The notes beneath the pieces were generated by a model that was given only the letters and a program-made list of their open reading frames with translations, was not told where the DNA came from and made no database searches. A program made the position numbers and the translations under genes. From Ephemerocybe angulata (taxonomy: Eukaryota; Basidiomycota; Agaricomycetes; Agaricales; Psathyrellaceae), in the NCBI GenBank assembly GCA_013368325.1, contig JAACJK010000117.1, positions 310,001-374,000 of the forward strand: DNA of 64,000 bases, given 5' to 3'. Shown piece by piece: positions 59,041 through 64,000 of the stretch (within the stretch, counting starts at the first letter, position 1; each line of letters opens with the position of its first letter).

Positions 59041-59050
59041 CTTTATATAC
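59041..59050 (-). promoter_or_regulatory. TATA-type element upstream of the GH55 gene
   Basis: GTATATAAAG on the minus strand, about 135 bp upstream of the start at 58907. Its position also argues against the alternative upstream ATG at 59024, which would lie only about 20 bp from it. Confidence 0.6.
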
Positions 59051-60559
59051 TCCCGGGCATGTGTTAGTCGAACCGAGTTGCGCGCGGGGTTCTGCGTACA
59101 TCATCAGATCTTCCCATTGGCGAGTTTCCTCGGGCACGGGGGTGAGGGATAGCTTAGCGGTTGGGATACCCCAGACGTAATTTGGCCAATTTGAACATAA
59201 TACAGTAGCCTGTGGGGTAGTCAAAGTGGGAGATGCATTCAAGCCCGCTCCAATGAACCCCGAGGGAGCAGACGTTGAAATGACAGCGGATTATTATCAG
59301 CTCAATTGAACAGAATTGAACTTCGAAGATGGTGGTTGGAAATGGGAAATGGGCGGGCCCATCAGCTTGACAATGACAGTGCCACGCGGCGACGTCACGC
59401 GTAGCCGCCTGCAGCTGTCCCACGCTGCCCCGACTGTCCCAGTCCCACAGGGTACTTTGCCAGTGTAACTGACCAGAATCATGCTCTTTTGCAACAGTGC
59501 CACACTGGCGAGGGCTTGTACCTGAAAAGTCATATCAAGCACACTGGACAGACGCATGGACGTTATCATTTGCCCTTAGTACATGCGGTGCCAAGTTGCC
59601 AATTCAGACGCACCGTGTCTGCCCAAGGGATCCTCTGACCGCGAGCGCCTGACTGTCACCCCATCAGCTACAGTGCCGCCACAACCTACAAAATCAGGCC
59701 AAGCGCCTGCTTGTGCTTGTTCGTGACGCGCCCGCGCAAACGGCAGTTAGGGCCATTCATGACTGGCAACTTCGTATTGGCCAAATCTGCGTCAGACCTT
59801 TGCAGACCCTCCGAGAGAGACTTGGATGCATCCTTAGGCCTTTATTCTCGAGCGGTCGACATGCAGCTAGCCTTCTGGAAGACCGGGGAAACGGTGGGTC
59901 AAGACTGGGTTAACAAGCGCCCACAGTTCGGACAGAGGGCAAGCCCCCACTCTGGGCGTGAACACACCCAATGTGAAACCCAAGCATACGACGACAGCTT
60001 CTCCGCCTGTAGGCCTGACTGCTCAGGCAAAGCACTTCAAGCTGTGCAAGCATCGAATCCTATATAAGTTGCGGCGTACGTGATACGTTCTTTATGCGGC
60101 CTTTCTCCCTCTGATACCTCACCTCTAGACAAGCTTGAGAACGGCAAGCTCTCATCCCAAGCCCTTGCACGACTAGCGATCTCAGCATGTCTAGACTGCC
60201 TGCATGACCATCACAAAGCTTGTAACTTCGAAGTCGGCAAAGGTACACCGTTCCAATCTCTTCGCCTCGTCTTGTATCTCCCAGATCAGAACGCGATTAT
60301 TCAGATATATGTCAATGTCAGTTCCTTGAACACCTATCGAAGCCGGAGTGGGCGCCTCTTCCGTGATATATCCCGGCATGTGTTCGCGTTCTCATGTCGG
60401 AAGCCTCGGCCTCACATGCTACGAGATTTTCGAGTTTAATAAAGGTAGAATCTCTTTGGGCGCCCTTATGCCCTTATTCCCTCACGCCCTTGACCCGAGC
60501 TTCAGGATCTTTGGCCCTCACATTTCTACTAGCCCCCAAGCACCCAGGGCTGGAACGGA
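59051..60559. other. intergenic, no gene seen
   Basis: Divergent space between GH55 (-) and the DUF6533 gene (+). Several mid-sized frames exist on both strands (59711-60067, 60080-60439) but have no motif and no consistent codon pattern. Confidence 0.4.
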
Positions 60560-62253
60560 ATGGCGGGCGCTGTTAGCGGGGAGGTACTAGAAGACGCGGC
60601 GAAGGCATATGCTGGAGCAAGGGATACTGCCGTGAGTACGAGTCTCATATAGTACCTCACCTGCGCCGTAGCTGACATACGGTGCACAGTATGTTGTGAG
60701 TCCCCTTGAGACTGTAAAGCTCAATGGCATTTTTAATTTCCTGGCTGAAGGCCGTAGCCGGTTATGTTCTGGTGGTTCGTACTATTCCATAATGTCGCTT
60801 TCAAGGCCTACCGAGACTCAATATTCCATTACCTGGCAGGTTTCAGACTACTTGCATACGTTGCCAGATGAGGTAGGTCGCAATCTTTCCCCAGGACTCT
60901 GAAGCGAAATGAACACTGTCAAAATAGATATCTCTGATGTGGCCAGTACCTTTCGGCATACCGAAGGTTCTCTTCTTCTTCCTTCGGTACTGGATCATCG
61001 CGCACAACATCTTCAATATGATATGTGAGCCCTTGTTCCATCTAACCCTGGTCCTTCAGTGAATCTTACTAATCATTACCTGGCTTCTATTAAGACAATG
61101 TACCTCTTGGTCGGTCACCAGAAGCATGTAAAGTTGCATGGTTCATGAGTGGTAGTGAGTATTCTGCGACTTTATACTGGCAATGTTACGATTATAACCT
61201 CCTATTAATGCGCAGTTTCATCTCCGTCGCTCGTCGTGGCCGCTGAGGGTACGTCTCATTTCCGACCTTAGTCTTCTCCATCCAAAGGAACAAATTGACT
61301 TACTTTCTCCGTCAGCAATACTCTGCTACCGGGTGTATGCTTTCTCTGGGAAGAGCAGAGGGGTTCTCATATATCTTCTTGCTCAGTTTACTGTAAGTAT
61401 TTTTGGGGGATTAAGCCTTTCAGACGTCGATTAATCCTCGCATTCAGGTCATACATGTGGTAGCAACCGCCCTCCTTGTCATGTTTCTTCAGTCCGTCCA
61501 ATGTAAGTATCCCATAACGCTTAGTTATGTGAGGGGACCATAACTCACGCCGCATCTTCGCGCTTTGTTTGCCCTAGTCCGTACGTTCCCCGACATTCCC
61601 GTATCATTTCCATGTATGCCTCATGCGAGGAGTGCCCTCATGGGAGCGGTCTTTTCCTGCCTCCTCACCAGCGTTGTCAGTACGTCATTCCCAAATCGTC
61701 GCTCCACCTTCGAGCTTGACTGATTCGCCACATTTCGACATCGACAGCCACAATGTGCATCATGATGTATCTCGCCTATGTTAAGCACCGTCGGATCCTT
61801 GGTACCGGGATAATCAAAGTCTTCTACCGAGACGGTATCTGGTACTTCGTTTGTCTGTCAGGTACGCGCAGAGCAAGTTCTACTCGAGCTACGCGCCCAA
61901 TAACAAGACACCCAAAGCCCTAGCAATCACGAACATCTTCATAACATTCTTCGCCTCAGAAGAGTACAGGTTTTTATTCACCCAGTAAGCTCCTTCCTGC
62001 TCCTTCGCAATACAAGTTAGGATGCTCACCTTTCGTCGGCAGGGCTGAAATTGACGTACACGCCATATTGGCGACGCGGATGCTGCTGCACCTTCGCGCA
62101 TGGGCGGCAAAATCGACGTCGGAGGGCGGCCGTTCGTCAATAGAGGTGATCAAGATGGACCACCCTAGAGCGGTCAACGTCTCATTTGACGACGAATTCC
62201 CGCCGGCGAAGAGAAATCCGACGTCCCCAACATTCCCGCGGGAGTTCAAGTAG
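60560..62253 (+). CDS. DUF6533-type integral membrane protein
   Basis: About ten short exons. The start at 60560 (MAGAVSGEVLEDAAKAYAGA) is tentative and the second exon is unclear. From about 60840 the frame is convincing: VSDYLHTLPDEISLMWPVPF, GIPKVLFFFLRYWIIAHNIF, NVPLGRSPEACKVAWFMS, AILCYRVYAFSGKSRGVLIY with LLAQFT, VIHVVATALLVMFLQSVQ, RSALMGAVFSCLLTSVV, MCIMMYLAYVKHRRILGTGI and IWYFVCLSAITNIFITFFAS. The D-Y-x-x-T-L-x-x-E-I-x-x-x-W-P opening followed by about seven hydrophobic segments is the DUF6533 pattern. The cytosolic C-terminus is polar (EVIKMDHPRAVNVSFDDEFP). The family is expanded in Agaricomycetes; function unknown. Confidence 0.8.
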
Positions 62254-62424
62254 ATAAGTTAATGACCAGAATCATAGACTATCAGTAGGAGACCACGGTG
62301 GGACTTGCGCGTGTAGATGTTCAACGCTCACTGATGTACATTTGTTGTCCATAATCTAATCAATATCATAGCACTACAAGCACTACAAACTGCGAAAGGC
62401 AGGCTCAAGGCCCATCCTCTTTGT

Positions 62425-64000
62425 TCAGTTCACAGGAGGGAACGTGATATTCCACACCCTAACGACCGCATCTGCTCCAGAGCTAACCAAGACGCCGTCC
62501 TTACCACCCGCCAGCCACTGCACAGCGTTGACCCCACCAGGGCCTGACGCCTCCTTAATAGCAACACGGCGGAGGGGCTTTGCGACGCTCCAGACATAGA
62601 CATTCGTGTCCAGCGAGCCGGAGGCACAGTTTTGTGAGTTAGCAGTCCAGGAGAGGGAGTTCACGCGCGAGGTGTGGGCACCCCAGTGCGAGGTGATTGA
62701 CTGGAGGGAAGCGACCCAGTCAGTACCTTTGGATAGGAGGAGAAGGGCTATGGCGCACCTCTTGCTTTGAGACGTTGTATAGGACGATCTTTCCTTTGGT
62801 CTGAGGATAGTAGGATTAGGGCACGAGATAAGGCTATGAAAGGTATTCCTTGAATGCACTCACATCGCCCGCTGCGAGCATCGTTCCATCTGGGGAGAAG
62901 GCAAGAACGGAGATAGGAGCGGTGTTCTTCTCCAGCACTCCAATCTCGCTCAACTCTTTCCCAGACCAGGTGAACAGATACGTCTTGTTGTTCTAAAAGG
63001 CAAATGAGAGTCACGCGGCAGGAAACGGATGTGCGAGAACTCACCTCAGCGCCAACCGCCACCGTCGACCCACTTGCTGCAACGGCTGTGGGCGCGGACT
63101 TCGGCTTTAGCTCGGTAACCTTTTGGTTGGACCGGAACACTTCAACGAGTTCGGTCTCGGCGACAAACAACGAACTGTCGTCGGTCGCAGCGATCGACTT
63201 GGGCTGGGCTGCTGTCTTCACGGCGGCAGGCCTAACCGGGGTGCAATGTCAGTACAAGAAGGAGACAATGACTGTAGAATATTGAACACACTGATAGGTC
63301 TCTGAAGCCGTGTCAAGCTCCCTGACATGGTCGTCGTACCCAACAGAATAGGCAAGGTCCGAAGAGGGAGATGCTGCAATGCCGGTGACGACGGCCGGAT
63401 GGCCCTCTCCGCCAACTTGAGACGAGTCTTCCTTTGTGATCGAGTACGAATACACACGCCCATCGGCACTTCCTGCAAAGAAGGTGTCGTCTTCGGTAGA
63501 GATGATAGAGGTCACGGCCTTCTGGGGCGCCTGTGGAACATACGGTTGAGCAAGAAAGGTAGATGAGGTGTGCCGCGGAACGCGCATACCGAGAAAACGC
63601 GTGTAGGCTTATCCCCAACGCGCGGGTCAAAGACATTAAGGTCTCCAGAAAGCGAGAGAGACACGATGTTGACATTATCATTCCAGGTGTTGCCAGTTTG
63701 CTGGTGGTCAACGCCTGAGCCAACAGTCCAGCTTGTCACCGCCTTCTGGGTCTCAGCGTCCCCTGAGAGATATCGTTAGCGTCAACTAGGTCCAGTACGT
63801 GTGCAGCCGACATACAGAGTTTCACAGTGCAATCAGCAGAGGAAGTGACGACAGACTTGCTGTCTGCACTCCAGGATGCAGCCATCTGCAATTTAAGGCG
63901 TAAGCAAGTTCCTAACCAGTGTAACCGCCAGTCATACAATCGATCCTTTGTGTGGCGAATCGGTGACCTCAGCCAATGTCTCGCCGGTCTTCCCATCGTA
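62425..64000 (-). CDS. AIP1: actin-interacting protein 1 (WD40), C-terminal part; continues beyond the window
   Basis: The frame runs off the window end at 64000 and stops at 62425-62427. WD40 blades are visible as SWSADSKSVVTSSADCTVKL, GNTWNDNVNIVSLSLSGDLN, TSIISTEDDTFFAGSADGRV, SYSVGYDDHVRELD-like sequence, LAFSPDGTMLAAGD, WGAHTSRVNSLSWTANSQNC, ASGSLDTNVYVWSVAKPLRR and the last blade VLVSSGADAVVRVWNITFP. The order VTSWTxGxxVDxQQxGxxW ... VNVFDPR ... GHTNxV and the AxTAVAAxG/VAVGxED segment is typical of Aip1/Wdr1, which works with cofilin to disassemble actin filaments. Exons are separated by introns of about 50-60 nt. No defect is seen in the part shown. Confidence 0.92.

Noticed and set aside
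59140..59225. tRNA-like start (GATAGCTTAGCGGTTGGGAT)
   Set aside because: No acceptor-stem partner, no T-arm GTTCRA motif and no plausible anticodon arm follow.

Overview
The window looks like a gene-dense stretch of an Agaricomycete (mushroom-forming basidiomycete) nuclear genome. The reasons are short GT-AG introns of about 45-75 nt in nearly every gene, many small exons, and families typical of that group: F-box proteins with an N-terminal coiled coil, DUF6535 and DUF6533 membrane proteins, secreted DUF3455, GH55 and GH12-like enzymes, and expanded P450s. Housekeeping genes (histones H2A and H2B, p24/Erv25, signal peptidase subunit Spc2, mitochondrial ribosomal protein mL59, Aip1) are interleaved with secreted and lineage-specific genes. 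I saw no rRNA, tRNA, CRISPR array or intact transposon.

Layout. 1-3.3 kb: the 3' part of an F-box/LRR-like gene and a complete F-box gene (+). 3.5-4.4 kb: a secreted PEBP-like gene (-). 5.1-5.5 kb: a degenerate 190-bp tandem repeat. 5.9-7.4 kb: divergent H2B (-) and H2A (+) on one short promoter. 8.2-11.9 kb: a 21-exon gene (-) for a signal-peptide, cupredoxin and transmembrane protein with about 470 residues of tryptophan-rich repeats. 13.3-13.6 kb: an NHP2 pseudogene. 13.9-18.4 kb: a small hydrophilic protein, Erv25 and Spc2. 19-27 kb: a tandem segmental duplication carrying two P450 genes, relics of a nuclease-like gene and a truncated 5' copy of the DUF6535 gene that is complete at 26.8-29.0 kb. 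29.2-32.6 kb: an Old Yellow Enzyme-type oxidoreductase and a DUF3455 protein (-). 35.1-36.6 kb: a multi-pass membrane protein whose paralogue lies at 46.5-48.2 kb. 37.0-37.8 kb: a perfect 139-bp inverted repeat. 37.9-48.2 kb: a CsbD-like small protein, a GH12-like secreted protein, an F-box protein and mL59. 50.8-54.7 kb: a single-pass membrane protein with a duplicated tail fragment, and a secreted protein of unknown function. 55.6-58.9 kb: a GH55 beta-1,3-glucanase. 60.6-62.3 kb: a DUF6533 membrane protein. 62.4-64 kb: the C-terminal part of Aip1.

The most unusual element is the gene at 8.2-11.9 kb. Seventeen consecutive small exons, all joined by phase-0 introns, encode heptad-like W-D-D-G-K repeats with about 15% tryptophan. 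Similar introns recur between blocks, so the gene appears to have grown by duplicating exon-intron modules. The repeats lie between a secretion signal and a type-1-copper-like cupredoxin domain with a C-terminal membrane anchor, which suggests a cell-surface copper protein. The second theme is duplication: the P450 pair shares a 505-bp tract with no differences (introns included) beside clearly diverged 5' halves, which points to recent gene conversion. Exon limits below were read by eye from splice signals and reading frame, so internal boundaries are approximate unless stated.
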